A stretch of 13,676 nucleotides of DNA from positions 1 to 13,676 of the forward strand of contig CAMNHV010000043.1 of assembly GCA_946539855.1 (NCBI GenBank), given 5' to 3'. Shown here piece after piece: positions 6,629-12,975 of this stretch. The DNA is from CAG-791 sp002449595 (GTDB taxonomy: Bacteria; Bacillota; Clostridia; Lachnospirales; Lachnospiraceae). The position numbers and the translations under genes are program-made. Under the pieces are notes generated by a model that was given only the letters and a program-made list of their open reading frames with translations, had not been told where the DNA came from and made no database searches. Each line of letters starts with the position of its first letter. Positions within the stretch are counted from its first letter, which is position 1.

Positions 6629-6761
6629 GAAGAATGGTGTATCCGGCGCGGAAAAGGAGTGAATGCGGCGTGGAAAAGGAGTGAATGCGGCGTGGAAAAA
6701 GCCGCAGATCCGATGCGGAAAAGGCGCGCATTCGACGGAGAAAAAGCCGCAGATCCGCCAG
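6629..6761. repeat. About six tandem 22-bp units starting with GAAAA(A/G)G
   Basis: Two 22-bp units (6651-6672 and 6673-6694) are identical. GAAAAAGCCGCAGATCCG occurs twice (6695-6712 and 6740-6757). Related, more diverged units lie at 6629-6650 and 6718-6739. Each begins with an A-tract and is otherwise GC-rich, so A-tracts recur every 22-23 bp. The array lies in the 480-bp non-coding stretch between the rubrerythrin start and the E2-like gene, just upstream of the latter's promoter. Open frames through it are an artefact of the repeat. Confidence 0.75.
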
Positions 6762-6792
6762 CGGACAATACAAAACAGAGTCTGGGCATTTA

Positions 6793-6801
6793 TGATACAA
6801 T
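6793..6801 (+). promoter_or_regulatory. Candidate extended -10 promoter for the E2-like gene
   Basis: TGATACAAT combines the TGn extension with a 5-of-6 -10 hexamer. It predicts a leader of about 70 bases before the ATG. No -35 match is seen; the 22-bp A-tract repeats lie directly upstream. Confidence 0.45.
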
Positions 6802-6878
6802 GGATGCGTCCCGTTCCGCCCGCAGTGCGGACGGACAGGATGAGAAACACCGGCACAGCAAAGAAGAGAGAAAGTAAT

Positions 6879-7742
6879 ATGTTTGGAAAAGAGAAAAGAT
6901 GCTATGACGGCTATCTGGTCGGCAAACTGGACCCGGTCGTCTTCCTGATGCCGTACATCATGCCGAGGCGTACAGACAGTGAGTCCAAGATCGACCTGGA
7001 CCTGGATCTCACGAACGTCGAGAGCTTCATAAAGGAGCACAAAAGGGACATTCCGGGACTCACGCTCTATCACATCGTGTTTGCGACGGTCGTCCGCGCG
7101 GCGGCGGAGACGCCCGAGATCAACCGGTTCATCACAGGCAACCGGATCTACCAGAGACGCACCGTGCGGATCTCCATGATGATCAAGAAACACCTGGAGG
7201 TCAACGGCCGCGAATCCACGATCTATCCGGTCTTTGAGACGACGGATACGCTCGCGCAGATCGTGGAGAAGACGAACAAGCTTGCGGAAGAAGCTTTTGC
7301 GCAGCTCGACGGCAACAGCAACGCATTTGACGGATTCATCTCGATCCTCTACGCGATCCCGCCGTTCCTTCTGCGCGGCATCATCGGATTTCTGATGTTC
7401 CTCGACCGGTACGGATGGCTGCCGAAAAAGCTCACGGAGCTTCAGCCGTTCCACAGCGGGTTCTTCGTGACCAACGTCGGATCGATCGGCCTGCCGGTCA
7501 TCTATCATCACCTGTATGAGTTCGGCACGACGTCCGTTTTCGTCAGTATCGGCCGCAAGGAGATAAGGAGCGAGCTTCGCCCCGACGGCACGGTCCGCAC
7601 GCACAAGATCCTGCCGCTGCGCGCCGTTGTCGACGACCGCATCTGCGACGGCTTCACCTACGCCTGCGCTTTCAAGACGATCCGCCGGTGTTTCCGCAAT
7701 CCGGACATCCTGATGGAGGCGTTCAACCCGGATGAAAAATGA
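6879..7742 (+). CDS. Stand-alone E2/CAT-fold acyltransferase-like protein with altered catalytic motif
   Basis: This 287-residue product resembles the catalytic domain of 2-oxoacid dehydrogenase E2 (chloramphenicol acetyltransferase fold). It has a DLDLTNVESF strand and helix (41-50), LTLYHIVFATVVRAAAETPEINRF (61-84), and FFVTNVGSIG (195-204) matching the E2 'F.ISN.G..G' element. VVDDRICDGF (250-259) sits at the site of the E2 catalytic 'DHRxxDG'. The catalytic His is replaced by Asp253, while D257-G258 remain. There is no lipoyl or E1/E3-binding domain, and a hydrophobic insert (about 155-176) is present. It is therefore unlikely to work in a dehydrogenase complex, and its reaction is unknown. 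Similar stand-alone proteins are, from memory, common in Clostridia with 'DER..DG'. The ATG is chosen after GAGAGAAAG; a longer open frame upstream only reads through the repeats. Confidence 0.75.
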   Translation: MFGKEKRCYDGYLVGKLDPVVFLMPYIMPRRTDSESKIDLDLDLTNVESFIKEHKRDIPGLTLYHIVFATVVRAAAETPEINRFITGNRIYQRRTVRISMMIKKHLEVNGRESTIYPVFETTDTLAQIVEKTNKLAEEAFAQLDGNSNAFDGFISILYAIPPFLLRGIIGFLMFLDRYGWLPKKLTELQPFHSGFFVTNVGSIGLPVIYHHLYEFGTTSVFVSIGRKEIRSELRPDGTVRTHKILPLRAVVDDRICDGFTYACAFKTIRRCFRNPDILMEAFNPDEK

Positions 7743-7781
7743 ACTGATGTCACCGGGAATGACAAGTGAAATTAAGCATCA

Positions 7782-7817
7782 TAAAAGCGGGGCTGCTCAC
7801 TGCAGTCCCGCTTTATT
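7782..7817. terminator. Bidirectional intrinsic terminator
   Basis: AAAGCGGGGCTGC (7784-7796) pairs with GCAGTCCCGCTTT (7802-7814), with one G-T wobble and a 5-nt loop. T-runs follow on both strands (CTTTATT forward, CTTTTATG reverse), which suits the convergent E2-like and FAD dehydrogenase genes. Confidence 0.85.
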
Positions 7818-7900
7818 CGACTTTCTAAAACCCCGAAGAGCTCACGCACGAGTACATTCCAAACCGGAATCCCCCATGCGACAGGACGCCCCGGCCGTAC

Positions 7901-9316
7901 TCACTCCAGCCCCATGATATGCCTCGCCACAAACACACCGCTCGCGGACGCGTGAGACAGCGAGTGCGTGACGCCGCTGCCGTCGCCGATCACGAACAGT
8001 CCCTGGTGCAGCGTCTCCAGATGCTCGTCCAGCTTCACTTCCATGTTATAGAATTTCACTTCGACGCCGTAGAGCAGCGTGTCGTCGTTCGCGACGCCGG
8101 GCGCGATGCGGTCCAGCGCGTAGATCATCTCGACGATGCCGTCCAGGATGCGCTTGGGCAGAACGAGGCTCAGGTCGCCGGGCGTCGCCGCGAGCGTCGG
8201 ATGGACGCTGCCTTCCTCGATGCGGCGCTGCGTGCTGCGCCTGCCGCGCTCCAGGTCGCCGAATCTCTGCACGATCACGCCGCCGCCAAGCATGTTGGAG
8301 AGGCGCGCGATGCTCTCGCCGTAGCCGTTGCTGTCCTTGAAGGGCTCGGAAAAGTGCTTTGCCACGAGCAGCGCGAAGTTCGTGTTCTCCGTCTTTCTGT
8401 GCTCGTCCTCGAAGCTGTGGCCGTTCACCGTCACGATGCCGTTCGTGTTCTCGTTGACGACGATGCCGTGCGGGTTCATGCAGAACGTGCGCACGTTGTC
8501 CTCGAATTTCTCCGTCCGGTAGACGATCTTGCTCTCGTAGAGCTCGTCCGTGATGTCATCGAAGATGACGGAAGGGATCTCGACGCGCACGCCGAGGTCG
8601 ACGCGGTTCGACTTCGTGGGGATCCCGAGCGAGTCGCAGACCGTCTCCATCCACTTGCTGCCGCTGCGTCCGACCGACACGATGCAGTAGCGGCAGTCGT
8701 ACGTCTCGCCGCCGTCCAGATGCACGCGGAACCGCGCGGGGACGTCCTCCATCCTGGGAGAATCCGGGATCTCCGGGATGCCAAGCTTTTCCAGAGAGGA
8801 GACCGGCGTGTCGAAGAAGAAGTCGACCTTGTCTTTCAGTTCTGTGAAAAGGTTCTCCAGCACAACATAGTTGATGTCAGTGCCGAGGTGTCTCACGGAC
8901 GCGTCGAGCAGCGTGAGCTTGTTCTGGATGCACTTTTTCTTGAAATCCGTGCCGGCGGTCGAGTACATCTTCGTGCCCGCGCCGCCGTAGCTGCAGTTGA
9001 TCTCGTCGACGTAGTGCATCAGCTCCAGCGCCTTGTCCCTGCCGATGTACTCGTAGAGCGTGCCGCCGAAGTCATTCGTGATGTTGTATTTGCCGTCGGA
9101 GAAGGCACCCGCGCCGCCGAACCCGTTCATGATCGAGCAGGTCTTGCAGTGGATGCAGGTCTTTATCTTTTTCCCGTCGATCGGGCACTTGCGCTGGTTC
9201 AGCATATGCCCCGCCTCGAACACGGCGATCTTCAGGCCGGGATCTTTTTTTACCAGCTCATAGGCGGAAAAGATGCCGCCCGGCCCCGCTCCGATGATGA
9301 TCACGTCATAAATCAT
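7901..9316 (-). CDS. NAD(P)/FAD-dependent dehydrogenase of the COG2509 type
   Basis: The 471-residue protein opens with a Rossmann FAD-binding motif, DVIIIGAGPGGIFSAYEL (4-21), with the ribose-binding acidic residue in VFEAG (32-36). A cysteine cluster follows: C44, C54, C57 and C60 in KCPIDGKKIKTCIHCKTC, then NGFGGAGAFSDGK. The cluster could hold a metal or Fe-S centre. The C-terminus has LFVIGDGSGVTHSLSHASASG, the second FAD-contacting motif, with 'GDGSG' touching the ribityl phosphate. This is the architecture of COG2509 'uncharacterised FAD-dependent dehydrogenases', widespread in Firmicutes and without an agreed substrate. The ATG follows TTGGAGG by six bases. It lies downstream of the EamA gene on the same strand, 81 bp away, but has its own candidate -10 in that gap. 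A long open frame on the opposite strand is a codon-bias shadow. Confidence 0.85.
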   Translation of the reverse strand: MIYDVIIIGAGPGGIFSAYELVKKDPGLKIAVFEAGHMLNQRKCPIDGKKIKTCIHCKTCSIMNGFGGAGAFSDGKYNITNDFGGTLYEYIGRDKALELMHYVDEINCSYGGAGTKMYSTAGTDFKKKCIQNKLTLLDASVRHLGTDINYVVLENLFTELKDKVDFFFDTPVSSLEKLGIPEIPDSPRMEDVPARFRVHLDGGETYDCRYCIVSVGRSGSKWMETVCDSLGIPTKSNRVDLGVRVEIPSVIFDDITDELYESKIVYRTEKFEDNVRTFCMNPHGIVVNENTNGIVTVNGHSFEDEHRKTENTNFALLVAKHFSEPFKDSNGYGESIARLSNMLGGGVIVQRFGDLERGRRSTQRRIEEGSVHPTLAATPGDLSLVLPKRILDGIVEMIYALDRIAPGVANDDTLLYGVEVKFYNMEVKLDEHLETLHQGLFVIGDGSGVTHSLSHASASGVFVARHIMGLE

Positions 9317-9357
9317 GGTTAGCCTCCAAATAAATAATGATGAAGTCTTACAGATAT

Positions 9358-9363
9358 ATTATA
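9358..9363 (-). promoter_or_regulatory. Candidate -10 element for the FAD dehydrogenase gene
   Basis: A perfect TATAAT lies on the minus strand 42 bp upstream of the dehydrogenase ATG, in the gap after the EamA gene. No good -35 is seen at 16-18 bp. It suggests that the dehydrogenase is not only expressed by read-through from the transporter gene. Confidence 0.35.
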
Positions 9364-9397
9364 TCCGAAATGATAGCAGTGAAGTATACAGGATATG

Positions 9398-10360
9398 TCA
9401 GGCGTCCGCTTTCTTGTTTGCCAGCGCCTCGGCCCCCTGGGACAGGAGGATCGCCGCAAACATGATCACGCAGCCGAGAAGTTCGCGCCCGGTGAGGCGC
9501 TCGTGCAGGAAGAGGGCCGCCGCGAGCACGGCGAAGACCGATTCCATGCACATGAGGATCGAGGCGAGTGTCGCCTCGGTGTATTTCTGCCCGATGATCT
9601 GCAGCGTGTAGGCGATGCCGCAGCTCATGAGGCCTGAGTACAGGAGCGGGCCGAGCGCCAGGCGGATGCCCCGCGGATCCGGGGTCTCGAAGAGGAACAT
9701 CAGGCCGCAGCTGATGATGCCCGCGGTCAGGAACTGCAGGCAGGAGAGCTTGACGCCGTCCACTTCCGCAGAAAATTTCTCCACGCACAGGATGTGCACG
9801 CCGTACACGGCTGCGCAGGCGAGCGCCTGGAGGTCGCCGCGGTTCACGGTGCGCAGGAAGCCTGCGATGCCGCCGCCGGAGGCGGCGAACTCCTGCGGAT
9901 CAATGCTCAGGAAGTAGAGACCGATGATCCCGAAGACGGTACAGATCCATGTGATGCGGGAAACCCTTTTCCCGATAAACAGGCCGAAAAACGGCGTGAA
10001 GAACATGTACAGCGCCGTGATGAACGCGATCTTGCCGGCCGTGGAGTGGTAGAAGGCGAACTGCTGGAAGTTGCTCGCAACGCAGAAGACGCAGCCGAGG
10101 ATGAGGCCGTAGGGCAAAAGCTTTTTGTCCGCGATCTTCTTGGCTGCGAGAGCGGCGGGCGTGAGGGAGCGCGCGAGAACCTTGTCCCGCACCAGAATGA
10201 ACGGCACGAGCGCAGCGGCGCCCATCAGGCTCCGGATCCCGTTATAGGTAAACGCCTCGATGACTTCCATGCCGAGGCTCTGGGCGACGAAGGACGTGCC
10301 CCAGATGAGCGCCGTGATGAGCAGGATGGCGGCGCCTTTCAGCTGTGTTCTTGCATGCAT
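9398..10360 (-). CDS. EamA/DMT-superfamily transporter
   Basis: This 320-residue hydrophobic protein shows the two-fold EamA repeat of drug/metabolite transporters, about ten membrane helices. Repeat one begins with LLITALIWGTSFVAQSLGMEVIEAF, the signature 'WG..F' helix, followed by NGIRSLMGAAALVPF. Repeat two begins near GDLQALACAAVYGVHILCVEKF. It also holds SCGIAYTLQIIGQKYTEATLASILMCMESVFAVLAA, and ends with LLGCVIMFAAILLSQ. Family members export or exchange amino acids, nucleotides or drugs; substrate cannot be predicted from sequence. The loop at about 60-80 is basic, as expected for a cytoplasmic side. The ATG at 10360 lacks any Shine-Dalgarno sequence, and a TAAACT/TATGCT -10-like sequence is only 7-12 bases upstream, so the mRNA could be leaderless. 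It is transcribed away from the glycosyltransferase gene. Confidence 0.85.
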   Translation of the reverse strand: MHARTQLKGAAILLITALIWGTSFVAQSLGMEVIEAFTYNGIRSLMGAAALVPFILVRDKVLARSLTPAALAAKKIADKKLLPYGLILGCVFCVASNFQQFAFYHSTAGKIAFITALYMFFTPFFGLFIGKRVSRITWICTVFGIIGLYFLSIDPQEFAASGGGIAGFLRTVNRGDLQALACAAVYGVHILCVEKFSAEVDGVKLSCLQFLTAGIISCGLMFLFETPDPRGIRLALGPLLYSGLMSCGIAYTLQIIGQKYTEATLASILMCMESVFAVLAAALFLHERLTGRELLGCVIMFAAILLSQGAEALANKKADA

Positions 10361-10380
10361 GAGTAACAGTTTAGCATAAT

Positions 10381-10411
10381 TTGCCGAGGGGATACAGATT
10401 CATGATATACT
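10381..10411 (+). promoter_or_regulatory. Candidate promoter of the glycosyltransferase gene
   Basis: TGATATACT (10403-10411) is an extended -10 element. TTGCCG (10381-10386) is a weak -35 at a long 19-bp spacing. Transcription would begin near 10417, at the very start of the tandem hairpin repeats, leaving them in the leader. Confidence 0.4.
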
Positions 10412-10412
10412 A

Positions 10413-10474
10413 ATCTACAGCGTCAGCGGCAATGCCGCGGCGGATCTACAGCTCCGGCGGCGAAGCCGCGGCGG
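10413..10474 (+). repeat. Two tandem 31-bp units, each with a GC hairpin
   Basis: Units at 10413-10443 and 10444-10474 both begin ATCTACAGC and end GCCGCGGCGG. Each contains a 5-bp stem GCGGC/GCCGC closed by a triloop, AAT in the first and GAA in the second. The stems are conserved while the loops and the bases just before them vary. The second unit runs into the region just ahead of the glycosyltransferase ribosome site. Confidence 0.7.
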
Positions 10475-10505
10475 AGGATAACGAAGGGTGGGAGAGCAAA
10501 GCGAC

Positions 10506-11438
10506 ATGCTTTCAGTGATCATACCGGCTTACAATGAAGAAAAAATGATTCCGAAGACCGCGGAGGCCGTGGGCAAGGTCCTGCAGGAGGCCGCGATCGA
10601 GTATGAGATCATTTTTATAAACGATGGTTCCGGGGACGGGACCTGGGACGCGATCCGCGCCTGCAACGCGCAGGACCAGCGCGTCCGCGGGGGCTGCCTG
10701 TCCCGCAACTTCGGCAAGGAGGCGGCGATGCGCGCCGGCCTCGCGATGAGCAGAGGCGACTGCGCGGTCATCATGGACTGCGACCTGCAGGATCCGCCGG
10801 AGAAGATCCCGGAGATGTACGCCCTGTGGCAGCAGGGGTACGAGATCGTCGCGGGCGTCAAGCACAGCCGCGGCAAGGAGAGCGCAGGATACGGGCTGAT
10901 GACAAAGCTTTTCTACGGCGCGATGAGCTCCGCGCTGAACACGGACATGTCCCGCGCCTCGGACTTCAAGCTCCTGGACCGCAAGGCGATCCTCGTGCTC
11001 CTCAATATCCGCGAGCAGAACATCTTCTTCCGGGCGATGTCCTCGTGGGTCGGCTTCAAGACCACCGAGATCGAATTCGACGTGCAGGAGCGCACCGAAG
11101 GCGTGAGCAAGTGGTCGAAGTGGAGCCTCGTGAAGTACGCGATCAACAACATCACTTCCTATACTATGCTGCCGCTTCACGTCATCCTGCTGCTGGGCGT
11201 CATCATGTTCGTCCTGGCAATCATCTTCGGCGTCGACTCGCTCGCCAGCTATTTCGCCGGCCGCGCGCAGAACGGCTTCACGACCGTCATCCTGCTGCAG
11301 CTCATCATCGGCAGCATGACGATGATCGCGCTCGGCATCATCGGCTACTACGTGGCGCGGATCTTCGACGAAGTGCGGCAGAGGCCGCAGTATATTCTGG
11401 CGGAGACGACGGACGGGGAAGTGCCGGCTGAGAGGTGA
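10506..11438 (+). CDS. GT2-family membrane glycosyltransferase (GtrB/DPM1-like)
   Basis: The product is predicted to transfer a sugar from a nucleotide donor, probably to a polyprenyl phosphate carrier at the inner face of the membrane. The GT-A domain starts with LSVIIPAYNEEKMI (2-15), has IIFINDGSGDGTW (35-47) and LSRNFGKEAAMRAGL (65-79). The metal-binding DxD is D91-C-D93 in VIMDCDLQDPPE. RTEGVSKWS (196-204) is the conserved 'R..G.SK' acceptor-side motif. Two C-terminal helices (about 222-243 and 259-284) anchor it, as in GtrB, ArnC and YkoT-type enzymes. The ATG with GGAGAG nine bases upstream is preferred; an in-frame GTG six codons earlier has a GGAGG at 10 bases and is possible. Its length (310) is typical. 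It precedes a ChbG-type deacetylase gene by 68 bp, suggesting joint action on a cell-surface glycan. Confidence 0.88.
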   Translation: MLSVIIPAYNEEKMIPKTAEAVGKVLQEAAIEYEIIFINDGSGDGTWDAIRACNAQDQRVRGGCLSRNFGKEAAMRAGLAMSRGDCAVIMDCDLQDPPEKIPEMYALWQQGYEIVAGVKHSRGKESAGYGLMTKLFYGAMSSALNTDMSRASDFKLLDRKAILVLLNIREQNIFFRAMSSWVGFKTTEIEFDVQERTEGVSKWSKWSLVKYAINNITSYTMLPLHVILLLGVIMFVLAIIFGVDSLASYFAGRAQNGFTTVILLQLIIGSMTMIALGIIGYYVARIFDEVRQRPQYILAETTDGEVPAER

Positions 11439-11506
11439 ATGGCTGCTTCTGAGCGCCCTGGCGGTTGATTTGCCTGATTAGTTTTGCCCTCAGCAGGGAG
11501 TAATTC

Positions 11507-12514
11507 GTGCTTTGCAGGACAGTTGATGATACGAGAACTATGGTTGAATATCACGCCGACGATTACGGCTTATTTGTTAAACAGAGTAAAAGAATACTGA
11601 CGTGCATCACGGATGGTGCGTGCAACGGCGTCAGCATCATGCCGAACAGCCCTTATCTGGGTGAGTGCATGAAGATGCTGGAGGAGGCCGGGGTGCTTGT
11701 GGGCAGTGAGACTGCACCGGCTGCGAGGAATCCGGGTTTAATGGAGCGTGTTCCGGGGGGATCTGCTTCAGAGCAGGGCGGCGTGCGGAGAGTTCGGATC
11801 ACGGTCCATCTTAATTTGGTCGAAGGGCGAGCGCTTTGTGCCCCGGATCAAGTTTCGCTTCTCACGGATGATAAAGGCATCTTCCGGATCGGCTTCGGAA
11901 AGCTGTTTCTCGGTTCCTATCTTCCGGGCAGGGCGAAGCTTCGTGAGCAGATCTGCCGGGAGTTCCGGGCCCAGATCCGCGCCTGCCTTCCTTACATGCC
12001 GGCGGATGACGTCCGGCTCGACAGCCACACGCACACGCACATGGCGCCGGTCGTCTTTGACGCCATGATGGATGCGGCCGCTGCGGAAAACCTGCAGATC
12101 GCGAACATCCGCATTCCGGCGGAGATCCCTTCCATTTACAGAAAGCACCGCAGCGAGCTCACAGACCAGGCCTTCATCAACCGGATCAAGGTCCTTGTGC
12201 TCAACTTCTGCGCCCGTCGGAACCTCCGCAAATACAAAAACACGGCCTTCGCGCCGTGCCTCAAGAATCCCGCCGTCTTCGCGGGCGTCATGTGCTCCGG
12301 CCGCATGAATCCGACCAACGTCTCGGCCATTCGCGCCGACCTCGAGGCGGAAGCGGCAGCCCGTGATGCCGAGCTCGAACTCCTTTTCCACCCCGGTGCG
12401 GTCTATGAGCCCGAAGACATCGCACAGATCACGCTCGACGGCGACCGCGAGTTCCTCACGGACAGGCGCCGCGACCAGGAGGCCGAGAGCCTCATTATGC
12501 TGGCGGAGGCGTGA
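11507..12514 (+). CDS. ChbG/YdjC/HpnK-family carbohydrate deacetylase
   Basis: Members of this family remove N-acetyl groups from oligosaccharides or glycolipids using a divalent metal. Visible motifs are YHADDYGLF (15-23) with the catalytic and metal Asp pair, TVHLNLVEG (99-107) with a metal His, RLDSHTHTHMAP (170-181) with the second His cluster, and LLFHPG near residue 290. The length (335) is somewhat above the usual 230-300. About 28 Gly/Ala/Arg/Glu-rich residues (69-96), just before HLNL, look like an insertion. The start is uncertain. The GTG used here has AGGGAG six bases upstream, but homologous proteins begin just before 'ADDYG', which fits the in-frame ATG at 11540, where no good ribosome site exists. 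It is probably co-transcribed with the preceding GT2 gene. The substrate is unknown; a lipid-linked GlcNAc is a reasonable inference. Confidence 0.85.
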   Translation: MLCRTVDDTRTMVEYHADDYGLFVKQSKRILTCITDGACNGVSIMPNSPYLGECMKMLEEAGVLVGSETAPAARNPGLMERVPGGSASEQGGVRRVRITVHLNLVEGRALCAPDQVSLLTDDKGIFRIGFGKLFLGSYLPGRAKLREQICREFRAQIRACLPYMPADDVRLDSHTHTHMAPVVFDAMMDAAAAENLQIANIRIPAEIPSIYRKHRSELTDQAFINRIKVLVLNFCARRNLRKYKNTAFAPCLKNPAVFAGVMCSGRMNPTNVSAIRADLEAEAAARDAELELLFHPGAVYEPEDIAQITLDGDREFLTDRRRDQEAESLIMLAEA

Positions 12515-12530
12515 CAGCGCCTGACCGGGA

Positions 12531-12604
12531 CTTCCGGCGATCTGATCGATCTCTTCGGAATCCTTCCGGCGATCTGACCGATTTCTCCGGAATCCTTCCG
12601 GCGA
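12531..12604. repeat. 2.3 tandem copies of a 32-bp unit
   Basis: Units at 12531-12562 and 12563-12594 share CTTCCGGCGATCTGA and CGGAATC and differ at only a few positions. A third copy is broken off after CTTCCGGCGA (12595-12604). TTCCGG and CCGGAA inside each unit form an imperfect dyad. The array begins 16 bp after the deacetylase stop and ends ahead of the tRNA gene, with no T-tract, so it is not a standard terminator. Confidence 0.7.
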
Positions 12605-12648
12605 TTCGCGCTCATGAAAAAAAACAGTGGAAATGATGCGCCCTTTCT

Positions 12649-12659
12649 GATAATATATT
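12649..12659 (+). promoter_or_regulatory. Candidate -10 region for tRNA-Ala
   Basis: GATAAT and TATATT overlap in the AT-rich run about 10-15 bases before the mature tRNA start. A -35 is not evident. The position is plausible for a stand-alone tRNA gene. Confidence 0.3.
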
Positions 12660-12668
12660 CACGTTGAC

Positions 12669-12741
12669 GGGGCATTGGCGCAGTTGGGAGCGCGCCTCCA
12701 TGGCATGGAGGAGGTCGTGGGTTCGAATCCCATATGCTCCA
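12669..12741 (+). tRNA. tRNA-Ala, anticodon GGC
   Basis: The 73-base sequence folds as a full cloverleaf. The acceptor arms are GGGGCAT/ATGCTCC with the G3-U70 wobble that identifies alanine tRNAs. The D stem is GCGC/GCGC. The anticodon stem CCTCC/GGAGG closes the loop ATGGCAT, with anticodon GGC. The variable loop is 5 nt and the T arm is GTGGG-TTCGAAT-CCCAT. The discriminator is A. CCA is not encoded, so it must be added after transcription. The gene is followed at once by its own terminator and by mobile-element remnants. Confidence 0.95.
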
Positions 12742-12742
12742 T

Positions 12743-12786
12743 AGCTCAGAAGCCAGTAAATATGCGGCTTCTGAGCTTTTTCTTTT
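12743..12786 (+). terminator. Intrinsic terminator of the tRNA-Ala gene
   Basis: AGCTCAGAAGCC (12743-12754) pairs perfectly with GGCTTCTGAGCT (12766-12777) around an 11-nt loop and is followed by TTTTCTTTTC. It starts two bases after the tRNA end. Confidence 0.92.
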
Positions 12787-12795
12787 CTCTGGAGA

Positions 12796-12975
12796 TCAGC
12801 GCTCCGGTTCGCAAGAGCGCGCAAGAGCAGTCTTTTCTCTCTTTTCCTTTGCTTTTGCGTTCCAGTCATTGAGCACTTTACCGATATACTCTGTGTTTTC
12901 CCTGCGCTTGCAGCTGTAATTCGTCATGTTGATTGCAGGGGAATGTCCCATCAGGTAAGAACGATATAATATCTG
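12796..12975 (-). pseudogene. Tyrosine recombinase (integrase) C-terminal fragment
   Basis: On the minus strand an open frame closes at a TGA 55 bp from the tRNA 3' end and reads YLMGHSPAINMTNYSCKRRE, then NTEYIGKVLNDW and a Lys-rich tail. The 'LMGHS' box and a tyrosine exactly ten residues after the Gly match the last catalytic segment of tyrosine recombinases ('LGHSxxxTTxxYxH'), where the Tyr is the nucleophile. About 55-60 residues remain; the rest of the enzyme (core-binding domain, Arg boxes) is missing and the frame hits a stop just upstream. The place is right for an element that once integrated at the tRNA 3' end. The motif is short, so another DNA-binding protein family cannot be excluded. 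Confidence 0.5.

Noticed and set aside
6651..6761. Short direct repeats considered as a CRISPR array
   Set aside because: The units are head-to-tail without unique spacers of constant length, and no cas genes are present.
6663..6878. Upstream extension of the E2-like protein by 72 codons
   Set aside because: The extension is made of the 22-bp repeats and low-complexity Arg/Lys codons, and it crosses the extended -10 promoter; the ATG at 6879 fits the domain start.
7919..9322. Long plus-strand open frame (467 codons) opposite the FAD dehydrogenase
   Set aside because: Its composition (His, Val, Asp, Arg, Ala runs) is typical of a reverse-frame shadow; the minus-strand gene has clear FAD motifs.
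10413..10505. Riboswitch in the glycosyltransferase leader
   Set aside because: The two small hairpins do not match any riboswitch core that I recognise; they were kept only as a tandem repeat.
12612..12872. Open frames on both strands across the tRNA-Ala gene
   Set aside because: They read through a complete tRNA and its terminator and are chance frames.
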